DNA of 64,000 nucleotides from Chelatococcus asaccharovorans (GTDB lineage: Bacteria; Pseudomonadota; Alphaproteobacteria; Rhizobiales; Beijerinckiaceae), in contig NZ_QJJK01000021.1 in assembly GCF_003201475.1 (NCBI RefSeq), positions 1 to 64,000 of the forward strand. The letters are read 5' to 3'. The stretch's first letter is position 1; every line of letters begins with the position of its first letter. Both the position numbers and the translations under genes were made by a program. Shown here in pieces: positions 16,430 through 25,535 of the stretch. A model generated the notes under the pieces. It was not told the DNA's origin and made no database searches. It saw only the letters and a program-made list of their open reading frames with translations.

Positions 16430-19400
16430 TTGGCCATCACGCATTTCACGCCCCAGCTCATTTCGCGCGGCTCCGGCCGCAGCGCCGTGCTGTCGGCGGC
16501 GTACCGGCATTGCGCGCGGATGGAGCATCAGGCGGAGGGGCGGACGGTCGACTATTCGGCCAAGCGCGGCCTGCGGCACGAAGAGTTCCTTTTGCCGCCC
16601 GATGCGCCGGAATGGGCGAAGGCCATGATCGCCGACCGCTCGGTGGCGGGTGCTGCCGAAGCGTTCTGGAACGCGGTCGAGGCTTTCGAGAAGCGCTCCG
16701 ACGCGCAGCTCGCCAAGGAATTCATCATCGCCCTGCCGGTCGAGCTCGATGTCGACCGGAATATCGCGCTGGTGAAAGAGTTCGTGGCGACCCAGGTGCT
16801 TGCCCGCGGGCAGGTGGCGGACTGGGTGTTTCATGACGAGCCCGGCAATCCGCATATCCACCTGATGACGACGCTGCGCCCGCTCGGCGAGGATGGGTTC
16901 GGGCCGAAGAAGGTGCCGGTGATCGGCCAGGACGGCGCGATCTTGCGCAACGATGCCGGCAAGATCGCCTATCGCCTCTGGTCGGGTGACAAAGCCGACT
17001 TCCTCGAACAGCGCGAGGGATGGCTCGCCCTTCAGAACAAGCATCTGGCGCTTGCGGGGCTCGACATTCGCGTCGACGGCCGCTCCTACGCCGAGCGCGG
17101 CATCGACCTTGTGCCGACCACCCATATCGGAGTCGCCACCAAGGCGATCGACCGGAAGAGCAAGACGGCTGGAACGCCGCCCGACCTCGAGCGCATCGCG
17201 CTGTTCAAGGAGCGCAAGGCCGAGAACCGCGAGCGGATCTTGCGGCGCCCGGAGATCGTGCTGGATGTCGTCACGCGCGAGATGAGCGTCTTCACCGAGC
17301 GCGACATTGCCAAGGTGCTACATCGCTATGTCGACGATGCCGCGACCTTCCAGGATCTGATGGCGCGCATCCTCCAGGACCCGAAAGTCCTGCGTCTGGA
17401 ACGCGAGCATATCGCTCTTGCGTCGGGCGCCCGCGAGCCCGCGAAATACACCACGCACGAGTTGATTGCGCTCGAAGCCGGAATGGCGCGTCAGGCAATC
17501 TGGCTTGCCGGCCGTTCCTCGCATGGCGTGCGGAAGCCCGTGCTGTCGGCGGCGTTCGAGCGCCATTCCAGGCTCTCGAACGAGCAGCGCCACGCGGTCG
17601 CCCATGTCGCCGGGAAGGCGCGGATCGCGGCTGTCGTCGGCCGCGCCGGCGCCGGCAAGACCACCATGATGAAGGCCGCGCGGGAGGTGTGGGAAGCCGC
17701 CGGGTATCGTGTTGTCGGCGCCGCTCTCGCGGGAAAGGCGGCCGAGGGATTGGAGAAGGAAGCCGGCATCGCGTCGCGCACGCTTGCGTCGTGGGAGCTC
17801 GCCTGGAGCAAGGGTCGCGACCAGCTCGACGACAAGACCGTGTTCGTGCTCGACGAGGCCGGCATGGTGTCGTCGCGCCAGATGGCGCTGTTCGTCGAAA
17901 CGGTGACGAAGGCCGGCGCCAAGCTGGTCCTGGTCGGCGATCCCGATCAGCTTCAGCCGATCGAGGCGGGCGCCGCCTTCCGCGCGATTGCCGACCGCAT
18001 CGGCTACGCCGAACTCGAAACCGTCTACCGTCAGCGCGAGCAGTGGATGCGCGACGCCTCGCTGGATCTTGCGCGTGGAAACGTGGCGCGCGCCCTCGAC
18101 GCCTATGAAGACGCCGGCATGGTGCGAACCGAATGGACGCGGGCCGAGGCGATCGGCGCCCTGATCGAGGACTGGAACCGGGATTACGATCCCGCGAAGT
18201 CCAGCCTCATTCTCGCCCATCGCCGCCGGGACGTGCGGGAGCTCAACCAGATGGCGCGCGCCAAACTGGTCGAGCGCGACCTGGTCGGCAAGGGCTTTGC
18301 GTTCCGAACGGAGGACGGCATCCGCCAGTTCGCCGCCGGCGACCGCATCGTGTTCCTCAAGAACGAGGGATCGCTCGGCGTGAAGAACGGCATGCTCGCG
18401 AATGTCATCGAAGCCGCCGCCGGCCGGATCGTCACCGAGATCGGCGAAGGCGAAAGCCGCCGCCGGGTCACGGTCGAGCAGCATCTCTATGCCAATGTCG
18501 ACCACGGCTATGCGACCACGGTTCACAAGTCGCAGGGCGCGACCGTCGACCGCGTGAAGGTGCTGGCATCCAGCACGCTCGACCGGCACCTCACCTATGT
18601 CGCCATGACGCGCCATCGCGAGACGGCCGAGCTCTATGTCGGTATGGCGGAGTTCGCCAATCGGGCCAGCGGCGTCCTGGTCGACCATGGCGAAGCGCCC
18701 TTCGAGAACAAGCCGGAGAACCGCGACAGTTACTTCGTCACGCTGTCCTACCGCGAGGGCGAGCAGCGCACGATCTGGGGCGTCGACCTCGCTCGCGCGA
18801 TGAAGGAAGCCGATCCCGAGATCGGCGATCGCATCGGTCTCGAGCACAAGGGCGCGCAGACGGTGACGCTGCCGGATGGGACTGCGGCCAAGCGCAATAG
18901 CTGGCAGGTCGTGCCGATCCGGGACCTCGCGATGCGGAGGCTGAGCGAGCGTCTGTCGCGCGACGGCTCGAAGGAAACGACGCTCGACTACGAGCGCGCA
19001 TCTTCCTATCGCGCCGCGCTGCGCTTCTCCGAAACGCGCGGCCTTCATCTCATGCGCGTCGCCCGCACGCTCGTCGCGGACAAGGTCCGCTGGACCGCCC
19101 GGCAGAAGCAAAAGCTCGCCGATCTCGGCGCGCGCCTCGCCGCCGTCGGCGCCCGCTTCGGCCTTGGCGCTCGTCCGAAACAGGCTGCGCCCAACATCGC
19201 CATGTCCAACATCGTCCGGGAGGCAAAACCGATGGTCGCCGGCATCACCACATTCGCCAAATCAATCGGCCAGATCATCGAGGACAAGCTCGTTGCCGAT
19301 CCCGCCCTGAAGAAGCAGTGGGAGGAGGTTTCCACGCGCTTTCGCCTCGTCTTCTCCGATCCGGAATCCTCCTTCCGCAAGGTCGACGTCGACGCCATGC

Positions 19401-20023
19401 TGAAGGACAGGCAAGCCGCCGCGACCACCCTGTCGAAACTTTCCGAAAAGCCAGACAGTTTCGGCGCCCTGAAGGGAAAGACGGGTCTTCTCGCCAGCCG
19501 CGCCGACAAGCAGGAGCGCGAGCTGGCCGGCAAGAACGCACAGGCGCTTGCCCGCGACCTCGAACGCTATCTGCGTCTGCGCAATGAGGCGGAGCACCGC
19601 TACGAGGCGGAGGAGCGCGCCACCAGGCTGAAGGTCGCGGTCGACATTCCAGCACTGTCGCCGTCGGCGAAACAGACGCTCGAACGCATTCGCGACGCCA
19701 TCGACCGCAACGATCTCCCGTCGGCGCTTGAGTTCGCCCTCGAGGACAAGATGGTCGAGGCGGAGCTCGAAGGATTTGCTCGCGCCGTCTCCGAGCGTTT
19801 CGGCGAGCGCAGCCTTACCGGCATCGCTGCCAGGGAAGCGGACGGCGAGGCGTTCAAGACGCTTTCGGACGGCATGAACGCCGCGCAGAAAGAGGATCTG
19901 AAAGCGGCCTGGCCGGATCTCAGGACCGCGCAGCAGCTCGCCGCACAGCAACGCACGGCCGCCGCCCTCAAAGAGGCCGAGACCGTCCGCCAGACGCAGA
20001 CGAAGGGGCTGACGCTGCAATGA
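16430..20023 (+). CDS. traA: TraA, MobA/L-type relaxase with helicase domain
   Basis: 1,197 residues from TTG 16430 (GGGAG ahead), giving the family N-terminus MAITHFTPQLISRGSGRSAV. The relaxase domain (1-250) has the three-His metal site (DEPGN then PHIH, His142 and His144) and AYRHCARM near the N-terminus. The SF1 helicase domain has Walker A GRAGAGKT (404-411) and Walker B VLDEAG (Asp475-Glu476), then TTVHKSQGATVDRV and THLYVAMTRHRE-like motifs. The last 350 residues are helical. It nicks oriT and leads the strand into the recipient. Overlaps traF by 4 bases. Confidence 0.95.
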   Translation: MAITHFTPQLISRGSGRSAVLSAAYRHCARMEHQAEGRTVDYSAKRGLRHEEFLLPPDAPEWAKAMIADRSVAGAAEAFWNAVEAFEKRSDAQLAKEFIIALPVELDVDRNIALVKEFVATQVLARGQVADWVFHDEPGNPHIHLMTTLRPLGEDGFGPKKVPVIGQDGAILRNDAGKIAYRLWSGDKADFLEQREGWLALQNKHLALAGLDIRVDGRSYAERGIDLVPTTHIGVATKAIDRKSKTAGTPPDLERIALFKERKAENRERILRRPEIVLDVVTREMSVFTERDIAKVLHRYVDDAATFQDLMARILQDPKVLRLEREHIALASGAREPAKYTTHELIALEAGMARQAIWLAGRSSHGVRKPVLSAAFERHSRLSNEQRHAVAHVAGKARIAAVVGRAGAGKTTMMKAAREVWEAAGYRVVGAALAGKAAEGLEKEAGIASRTLASWELAWSKGRDQLDDKTVFVLDEAGMVSSRQMALFVETVTKAGAKLVLVGDPDQLQPIEAGAAFRAIADRIGYAELETVYRQREQWMRDASLDLARGNVARALDAYEDAGMVRTEWTRAEAIGALIEDWNRDYDPAKSSLILAHRRRDVRELNQMARAKLVERDLVGKGFAFRTEDGIRQFAAGDRIVFLKNEGSLGVKNGMLANVIEAAAGRIVTEIGEGESRRRVTVEQHLYANVDHGYATTVHKSQGATVDRVKVLASSTLDRHLTYVAMTRHRETAELYVGMAEFANRASGVLVDHGEAPFENKPENRDSYFVTLSYREGEQRTIWGVDLARAMKEADPEIGDRIGLEHKGAQTVTLPDGTAAKRNSWQVVPIRDLAMRRLSERLSRDGSKETTLDYERASSYRAALRFSETRGLHLMRVARTLVADKVRWTARQKQKLADLGARLAAVGARFGLGARPKQAAPNIAMSNIVREAKPMVAGITTFAKSIGQIIEDKLVADPALKKQWEEVSTRFRLVFSDPESSFRKVDVDAMLKDRQAAATTLSKLSEKPDSFGALKGKTGLLASRADKQERELAGKNAQALARDLERYLRLRNEAEHRYEAEERATRLKVAVDIPALSPSAKQTLERIRDAIDRNDLPSALEFALEDKMVEAELEGFARAVSERFGERSLTGIAAREADGEAFKTLSDGMNAAQKEDLKAAWPDLRTAQQLAAQQRTAAALKEAETVRQTQTKGLTLQ

Positions 20024-20619
20024 CGTCGACCATCGGGCGCGAAGCTGGATCGCCGGCACATGGAGTGGCAACCGGAAGGAAAAGGGCTGGGCGGCAACGG
20101 CAGGTCGTTGCGGTTCTGGTGGGGGCGAGCATGATGATGGCGGCGGTTGCCGGCATCGCCTGGCTCGGCGGCCTGCGCCTCAATCTGACGCCGAGCGAGC
20201 CGCTCGGGCTCTGGCGGATCGCGCCGCTCGATCGGCCGGCCGCTGTCGGCGATCTCGTCTTCATCTGCCCACCGCCCGGGCCGGTTTCCGACTTCGGCCT
20301 CGAGCGCGGATATTTCCGGCGCGGGCCGTGTGACGGCGGCTCGGCCCCGCTCATCAAGACGATCGTCGCGCGTTCCGGCGCCGTTGTCGTCATCGGCGCG
20401 GACGTCGAGATCGATGGTGTGTCCCTGCCCCGCTCGCGTCTCAGTCCCGTCGATGGGCAAGGCAGGCTGCTTTCGCCCTGGGCGGGCGGTGTCGTTCCTC
20501 CCGGCTTTATCTTTCTTCACTCATCCTTCGCAGGTTCCTATGATTCCCGGTATTTCGGGCCGGTCCCGGAGGCCGGTCTTCTCGGGCTGGCGCGACCGGT
20601 CCTTGTTCTCGATCCCTGA
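20020..20619 (+). CDS. traF: TraF, conjugative-transfer signal peptidase (S26 family)
   Basis: 199 residues. One N-terminal membrane segment (about 30-50, VVAVLVGASMMMAAVAGIAW) precedes NLTPSEPLGLWRI, which holds the catalytic Ser of S26-type peptidases, and LIKTIVARSGAVV, which holds the Lys. In Ti and RP4 systems TraF processes and cyclises the pilin TrbC. Start overlaps the traA stop; its 3' end overlaps the probable traB start by 80 bases. Confidence 0.9.
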   Translation: MTSTIGREAGSPAHGVATGRKRAGRQRQVVAVLVGASMMMAAVAGIAWLGGLRLNLTPSEPLGLWRIAPLDRPAAVGDLVFICPPPGPVSDFGLERGYFRRGPCDGGSAPLIKTIVARSGAVVVIGADVEIDGVSLPRSRLSPVDGQGRLLSPWAGGVVPPGFIFLHSSFAGSYDSRYFGPVPEAGLLGLARPVLVLDP

Positions 20620-21772
20620 TCGTCCCTTCGCCCTTCTTCTTGTGGTCGCGGCCGTTGTCGTTGGCTGGATCGGTTGGAGCGGCCATGTGCTCGCCATGCC
20701 CCTCGCGATGCTGTTTCCGGCGCTTTGGGCGGGATCGAAAAGCCGCATCACGGCCGCGGCGGTGGCGGCCGGATATTTTCTGGCCGCCTCGCGCGGCCTG
20801 CCGCAGAGCGTCGCCACCTTCTTCGGCACGACGGTCTGGGCCGGCATCCTGCTCTGGTTTGCCGCCTCCATCAGCTTCGTGGCGGTCCATGCCGCGCTGT
20901 GGAGCCGACGCCGGCGTTGGATCGCCATCCGGTATCTGATCGCCGTCGCGCTGATGGCGATCCCGCCCTTCGGCATCGTCGGATGGGCGCATCCGATCAC
21001 GGCCGCCGGCGTCCTTTTTCCCGGTTGGGGATGGTGGGGGCTGGGAGCAGCGGTGGTTGGCCTCGCCGCCATGACGATGCGCCTGTGGCCTGTCGCGACC
21101 TTCGTCCTTGCATGCGCCTGGCTCTGGTCGGCGATGTCCTGGACCTTCCCGTCCCCGACGGATCAATGGCAGGGTATCGACACGTCGCTGAGCGCCTCGC
21201 TCGGACAGGGCAACGCCCTCGATCAGCACCACGCCCTTGTTGAGCTGGTGCTCGAGCGCGAACGCGCGGGTGCGAAGGTCGTTGTTCTCCCCGAAAGCAC
21301 ACTGGGCCTGCTGACACCGACCGTCGCGCGCTTCTGGACCGATGCGCTTGCCGGTCGCGACGTCACCGTGGTTGCCGGTGGGGCTGACATCGATCCGGCA
21401 GGCTACGACAATGTCATGGTGGCGGTCGGCGCGCGCGGCGCTGCCATCCTCTATCGCTCGCGAATGCCCGTGCCGGTGTCGATGTGGCAGCCCTGGCGGG
21501 CATGGCTCGGAGAAAACGGCGGCGCGGGGGCGACCTTCTTCGCCGATCCCGTCGTCGAGGTTGCCGGCCGCCGGGTTGTGCCGCTCATCTGCTATGAGCA
21601 GCTTCTGGTCTGGCCTGTCCTGCAATCCATGCTGCATCGGCCGGACACGATCGTCGCCATCGCCAACGGATGGTGGGCCGCCGGCACATCCGTTCCGGCG
21701 ATTCAGCGCGCGGCAACCGAAGCCTGGGCGCGGCTGTTCGACCTTCCCCTCGTCACCGCCTTCAACCGTTAA
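20540..21772 (+). CDS. traB: TraB, membrane protein with nitrilase-type domain
   Basis: About 410 residues from ATG 20540. The N-terminal half has several membrane segments (between about 28 and 190), and the C-terminal half has the carbon-nitrogen hydrolase pattern: VVVLPESTLG (catalytic Glu), then ICYEQLL (catalytic Cys) and a WWAAGTS stretch. This is the Lnt-like architecture of Ti-plasmid TraB, which enhances transfer by an unclear route. The start is uncertain, since the frame is open further upstream inside traF. Confidence 0.85.
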   Translation: MIPGISGRSRRPVFSGWRDRSLFSIPDRPFALLLVVAAVVVGWIGWSGHVLAMPLAMLFPALWAGSKSRITAAAVAAGYFLAASRGLPQSVATFFGTTVWAGILLWFAASISFVAVHAALWSRRRRWIAIRYLIAVALMAIPPFGIVGWAHPITAAGVLFPGWGWWGLGAAVVGLAAMTMRLWPVATFVLACAWLWSAMSWTFPSPTDQWQGIDTSLSASLGQGNALDQHHALVELVLERERAGAKVVVLPESTLGLLTPTVARFWTDALAGRDVTVVAGGADIDPAGYDNVMVAVGARGAAILYRSRMPVPVSMWQPWRAWLGENGGAGATFFADPVVEVAGRRVVPLICYEQLLVWPVLQSMLHRPDTIVAIANGWWAAGTSVPAIQRAATEAWARLFDLPLVTAFNR

Positions 21773-21786
21773 GCAGGAATCCGCTC

Positions 21787-22410
21787 ATGGCTCTCGATGC
21801 TGACCTCATCCAGAAATGCGCCGACCCTTCCCTGAAGCCCGCGATCATCGAGACGTTCATCAAGGCGGCGGGATCCCCCGATCCGCTCGCCGTGATCGTC
21901 CGCAGCGGCGATCGCATCATCCTCGTGCCGCCGGTCAAGACGCCAGAAGAAGCGCTCGAGCTCGTTCGCAGCCAGGTCGGCCATGCCGTCGTGCGCGTCG
22001 GCGTCACGCAGTTTCCCGCCGGCGTCGGCGTCAACGACCCGTCCGAGCTGTCGGCCGATCTTTTCGATTCCTGCAAGAACATCCGCATGGGCACCGCCCT
22101 GTTCGGCAAGGTCTGGCGGATCGTCTGGAAATGGTATGGCCGGCCGACGGCCGAGGAGGTCATGCCGCAGGTTCTCGACGATGCCATCGATGCCTGGAAG
22201 CGTGGCCGGTTCGAGGGAACATCGGTGTTCACCGCGCCCGATCCGGGCGGCCCGAAACCGCCGGAGGTCAAGGAGGAAAAGGAAATGCCTCAACCGGCCG
22301 AGGCCGGGCGGTCATCTCAGCCGCAGGAGCCGACGAGCGGCGATCCCAATAAGTCGGGCATCCGCATCGATCTGTCGGGCATCGGCGCCAACCGGTCGAG
22401 CTCGCCGTGA
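21787..22410 (+). CDS. traH: TraH, conjugal transfer protein
   Basis: 207 residues, start ATG 21787, 14 bases after traB. It is the expected fourth gene of a Ti-type traAFBH operon, with the conserved N-terminal half (DADLIQKCADPSLKPAIIETF, VGVTQFPAGVGV, GTALFGKVWRIVWKWYG) and a low-complexity, Pro/Ser-rich tail (about 160-207). No enzymatic motif is seen. Its precise role in transfer is unknown. Confidence 0.9.
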   Translation: MALDADLIQKCADPSLKPAIIETFIKAAGSPDPLAVIVRSGDRIILVPPVKTPEEALELVRSQVGHAVVRVGVTQFPAGVGVNDPSELSADLFDSCKNIRMGTALFGKVWRIVWKWYGRPTAEEVMPQVLDDAIDAWKRGRFEGTSVFTAPDPGGPKPPEVKEEKEMPQPAEAGRSSQPQEPTSGDPNKSGIRIDLSGIGANRSSSP

Positions 22411-22458
22411 TTGATTGCTGCTTGCGCCCACGGGATGGCAGGCGTGTCTCGCGCAACC

Positions 22459-22890
22459 CTAATCATCGCGGGGAACAACGCGACCACGTCGGGCTTTCTG
22501 TGCCTCGATAATTCCATTGCGGAGCTTCTCAAACAGGGCGCGCGGCAGCATCCCATATTGATAAGACCCATCCGGTCGGGGCCTGAGATCATAGCCAGGC
22601 CACGTGAAGCGGTTCAGTTCGTCGAACCGCACCCAATGCCGCGCGCCATCCAGTCCCAGACTCCGGCACACAGCGGCCGGTATTTCCAGCGATGTGCGGG
22701 GATCTTCGGGCGGACTATGCGTGATGGGTGCGACGACAGTGCGAATCTGTCCGTCGTCGCCGTGAGGGACTGCCACCACGATTGCGCAGGGTCGATCCTT
22801 CGCCCCTTCGACAGAACCCCGCTCGCGTTCCGAGCTCCAGAGAAAGCTGTAGCGGATGACGAGGCCGGGCTTCGGTGTCGGGATACTCAC
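22459..22890 (-). CDS. PemK/MazF-like growth inhibitor
   Basis: 143 residues. KPGLVIRYSFLWSSE then KDRPCAIVVAV, VVAPITHSPP and EIPAAVC follow the strand pattern of the PemK/MazF (CcdB-like) fold, with a longer C-terminal helix region than classic MazF. MazF-type toxins are sequence-specific mRNA endonucleases. It overlaps the upstream antitoxin gene by 4 bases. The catalytic activity is inferred from fold and context only. Confidence 0.7.
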   Translation of the reverse strand: MSIPTPKPGLVIRYSFLWSSERERGSVEGAKDRPCAIVVAVPHGDDGQIRTVVAPITHSPPEDPRTSLEIPAAVCRSLGLDGARHWVRFDELNRFTWPGYDLRPRPDGSYQYGMLPRALFEKLRNGIIEAQKARRGRVVPRDD

Positions 22891-23141
22891 CTGGGCTCGG
22901 AGCCATACTCGGCAGCTTCGATCGCAGCGAGCGTTTCATCGTCGAGTTCGCCGATCTTCAGGACCTCGCGTTCCCTTCGCTTGAGGCGCTCGAAATGCTC
23001 CAGCTCGGTCGCCGAGAGGTAGGCTCCAACAACGCGGCCATGGCTGGTTACGTTGATGATGCCGGTTTTGATCGCCTCGTCCTGATACTTTCCAAAATTC
23101 CGCGAGAAATCGCTGGCAGGGACGGCCCGAACATGCGGCAT
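22887..23141 (-). CDS. Phd-type antitoxin
   Basis: 84 residues: VPASDFSRNFGKYQDEAIKTG, then INVTSHGRVVGAYLSATELEHFERL, the pattern of Phd/YefM-like DNA-binding antitoxins, and a C-terminal acidic tail. It precedes and overlaps the PemK-like toxin gene. A palindrome (23168-23186) lies just upstream. Confidence 0.8.
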   Translation of the reverse strand: MPHVRAVPASDFSRNFGKYQDEAIKTGIINVTSHGRVVGAYLSATELEHFERLKRREREVLKIGELDDETLAAIEAAEYGSEPR

Positions 23142-23167
23142 GAGCGTATCCTTTCAATTTCGCGCAA

Positions 23168-23186
23168 TTTACGCAATTCACGTAAA
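23168..23186 (-). promoter_or_regulatory. Operator-like palindrome of the Phd/PemK operon
   Basis: TTTACG (23168-23173) and CGTAAA (23181-23186) form an exact inverted repeat about 27 bases upstream of the antitoxin start, within an AT-rich stretch likely to hold the promoter. Confidence 0.5.
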
Positions 23187-23332
23187 ATGTCAATGCGAGG
23201 CAATGCTTTTCTCTCGGTGAATGGGAGTGGTTGCCGAAGAGATTCCCCGGCTTCTGCAAACCTCGACTGTGCGGTACGATATCGAACCGCCGGGCATCGG
23301 CGGGATCGTGCGAGGAGACGATCCCAAGCAAT

Positions 23333-24592
23333 TCATTCCTTTTCGACGATCCTGAGAAGATGAGTGGCGCGCGTCGCGATGACGTGGCGGACTGTTCCGA
23401 GAATTGCGTGATCGATGCCTTCGTCATTGATCTCGGCGAGCAACGCATCCGCCTCCTGTTCTATGCGCCCGGCCACATCGGCGAGATCACGGATCAGGAG
23501 CCGCTCGGCGCCGCGCGTCTCCGGGACGAGCGTCAGCCAATGCTGCAACTGGATCGTGTCGGGAACGGAGCGCCCGCCGATAGCCATTGCCAGCTTCCCG
23601 GCGAGCCTTGGATAGGCCGCCGTGCATACCACGTCGTAGAGCGGGGCGACATCCGGGACTCTCGTTCTGTAGAGCAGCGCGTAGTTCTTCGCATGGGCGT
23701 CCGCGTTGCCGACGAGATAATGAAAGACCAGCATGCGGATGAAACGCAGGCGGTCGGCGGCCGGGCGCGCGCAGGCCGCATCGATCAGCTCCAGCGAACG
23801 CTTCGCGCCAGGGCCGCCTTCGTCTTCGTATTTCAGCTCCGGGGGCACGCTCAGAGCCTGGCAGAAGTCCTCCTGATGCAGCCGTGCGACCATTCCGTCC
23901 TTTCCCTGGATGCGGTCGTAGCGCTCGACCAGCAGAAACGGAATGTCGTCGGCACGCCGCATCGCGGTCTTCGGGACCGGAATCCCCGTGCGCGCGGCGA
24001 GGCGCATGCAAAACAACTCATTCTCGACGACGCCGTTCAGCGACGGAATGACGGGCTTCAGGATGTGCGTCGTGGGCCGGCCGCCTTTCGCAAGTCCGAT
24101 GGCCTCGCCTTCGACGACGACCGGGAGCTTGTCCTGCGCGCCAGCAAGCGACAGGCGCACGCCGTCCTCGCCCCCCAGAAGCGGCCGTTCGCGCAACTTG
24201 CCGAGAATCTCCCGCAATCGTCTATCATCGAGAATCTCGATGCCGTCATCGCCTGGAGGCGGTGGCATCTGGCCGGGAAGATAGAGCGACAGGGCGCCGG
24301 CGCACTCGCCGCCGATGATTTCGAGCAGACCGAATGTGTTGCCGGCGGAAACGCCAAGCGCGCTGGCGAGACGTTGACGCGCGCCCTCGTCCGGCAAGAG
24401 ACCGGAAAAGAACGGTCGAACGACGCGATCGCCATATTGATCTTCCCGGGGCGGCATGGAGAAGGAGATCGCCTGTGGCTCCGGCCCTGCGAGATAGCCC
24501 GCGTCATAGGCGAAATCCAAGGCTCCGCTATCGTCCTGCTTCAGGGTTCCAGCTTTCGCGTCGCGGAAATAGACGTCGAGCAAACGGCTCAT
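23333..24592 (-). CDS. hipA: HipA-type serine/threonine kinase toxin
   Basis: 419 residues, typical HipA length. Family marks: FFSGLLPDEG, a glycine-rich SLAGAQDKLPV loop (ATP/peptide contact), THILKP, and the catalytic GNADAHAKNYAL segment (about residues 297-308) followed by PLYDVVCT with the metal-binding Asp. HipA phosphorylates an aminoacyl-tRNA synthetase and stops growth. It overlaps hipB by 4 bases (24589-24592). Confidence 0.92.
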   Translation of the reverse strand: MSRLLDVYFRDAKAGTLKQDDSGALDFAYDAGYLAGPEPQAISFSMPPREDQYGDRVVRPFFSGLLPDEGARQRLASALGVSAGNTFGLLEIIGGECAGALSLYLPGQMPPPPGDDGIEILDDRRLREILGKLRERPLLGGEDGVRLSLAGAQDKLPVVVEGEAIGLAKGGRPTTHILKPVIPSLNGVVENELFCMRLAARTGIPVPKTAMRRADDIPFLLVERYDRIQGKDGMVARLHQEDFCQALSVPPELKYEDEGGPGAKRSLELIDAACARPAADRLRFIRMLVFHYLVGNADAHAKNYALLYRTRVPDVAPLYDVVCTAAYPRLAGKLAMAIGGRSVPDTIQLQHWLTLVPETRGAERLLIRDLADVAGRIEQEADALLAEINDEGIDHAILGTVRHVIATRATHLLRIVEKE

Positions 24593-24822
24593 GAAGCCGC
24601 GTCCCCGCGCCGGCCGGCCGACAGGCTGAGGCCGAGGGCGGCCACGACCTGGAGGGCGCGGCCCATCTGACAGCTTTCCTTGCCGGCTTCGAGCTCACGC
24701 ACGAACCGGACGCCGACGCCCGTGAGGCCGGCGAGTTGCTCCTGTGTCAGTCTTTGGGCTTTGCGTTCCTCTCGGATGATTGCCCCGAGGCTTTTACTGT
24801 CCTTGATTCCAGTCGCCTGCAT
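24589..24822 (-). CDS. hipB: HipB-type antitoxin, HTH protein
   Basis: 77 residues from ATG 24822. An Xre-type helix-turn-helix (IREERKAQRLTQEQLAGLTG, GVRFVRELEAGKESCQMGRAL) covers almost the whole protein. It should neutralise HipA and repress the operon. A start further upstream (24927) is open but would cover the operator repeats, so ATG 24822 is preferred. Confidence 0.88.
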   Translation of the reverse strand: MQATGIKDSKSLGAIIREERKAQRLTQEQLAGLTGVGVRFVRELEAGKESCQMGRALQVVAALGLSLSAGRRGDAAS

Positions 24823-24832
24823 GATCGTCCCT

Positions 24833-24938
24833 ATCGGGATGATTATGGCACTCGCTCGCGGCCTGCGCAACGAAAAGAACTGATCGGGATGATTTGATCC
24901 GCATGAGCAAAAAGTGGCGAAATTCATCCCGATCGGGA
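24833..24938 (-). promoter_or_regulatory. HipB operator repeats
   Basis: Three related sites lie upstream of hipB: ATCGGGATGAT at 24833-24843 and 24883-24893, and the palindromic ATCCCGATCGGGA at 24926-24938. The spacing of 50 and about 43 bases is near multiples of the helical turn. Multiple operator sites are known for HipB; binding here is inferred. Confidence 0.6.
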
Positions 24939-24949
24939 CGTTAGCTCTG

Positions 24950-25210
24950 GCGTTGAAGAGGCCGTGGCCTTATAAGCGAATCAAGACGGTACGCGCCGTC
25001 CCGGGGAGTAGAAACCCCTGTCTACCGGTTGGTGCCGGCCGCAACGGCACCACATCCTCTGACCATTTGGCCGGGGGCCTGTGACGTATGTCCAGGCGCC
25101 TCGGTGCTAAAGGTCATGGGGCCGTGTGGACACGGTTTTCTACCCCCCGGCTTGGGGTCACAGGATTCTGTCGGCGGGGGCGGACCGCGGACGCACGACG
25201 TAGATTTGAG
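24950..25210 (+). other. Highly structured leader upstream of traM
   Basis: About 260 bases without a convincing gene. It contains GGTGCCG/CGGCACC (25031-25037, 25045-25051), CCGTG/CACGG followed by TTTT (25132-25149), and ACCCC/GGGGT (25152-25167). It may be a regulated 5' leader of traM or a small RNA. A TATAAG at 24970-24975 could be a -10. Confidence 0.45.
25132..25149 (+). terminator. Terminator-like hairpin before traM
   Basis: CCGTG (25132-25136) and CACGG (25141-25145) with a TGGA loop, followed directly by TTTT. It lies about 60 bases upstream of traM, where an attenuator would sit. Confidence 0.5.
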
Positions 25211-25528
25211 ATGATGATACATTCGGGGGACGATCAGGCAGAGCCGCAGGCGAAGATAGTACTGAGGCCCATCATAGGGCTGACCGGAGGGCTGCCGAAA
25301 AGCGCTCTGGAGCCAATCGTTATCGAGGCGATCCGAAAACATCGTTACCTCCGTGAGGTCGCCGAGATGCGACACGCGGAAGCCAGTCAACATCCCGCGC
25401 CGGAGGGCGCGCCCAACGCCGCCATGCTTGCCTATGTCAGGGCGATGATCGACGTGCACGCGCAGCAGACCGTGCTGTCGACGCTGCTCGATGTGCTCGG
25501 GCATGTGCCGGAGATGCCGGCCGACTGA
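25211..25528 (+). CDS. traM: TraM, quorum-sensing antiactivator
   Basis: 105 residues. The pattern LRPIIGLTGGLPKSALEPI, then AIRKHRYL and a C-terminal DVHAQQTVLSTLLDVLGHVPE closely follows Ti-plasmid TraM, an all-helical protein that binds TraR and blocks its DNA binding. Two adjacent ATGs (25211, 25214) are possible starts. It converges on traR, with 7 bases between the stop codons, so the two transcripts may overlap. Confidence 0.9.
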   Translation: MMIHSGDDQAEPQAKIVLRPIIGLTGGLPKSALEPIVIEAIRKHRYLREVAEMRHAEASQHPAPEGAPNAAMLAYVRAMIDVHAQQTVLSTLLDVLGHVPEMPAD

Positions 25529-25535
25529 TCGCCGT

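Noticed and set aside
17318-19111. 597-codon minus-strand frame opposite traA
   Set aside because: Antisense to the helicase motifs of TraA; no ribosome binding site and no protein-like composition.
22411-23022. 203-codon plus-strand frame after traH
   Set aside because: Antisense to the PemK-like toxin and its antitoxin, which have clear folds and a 4-base overlap.
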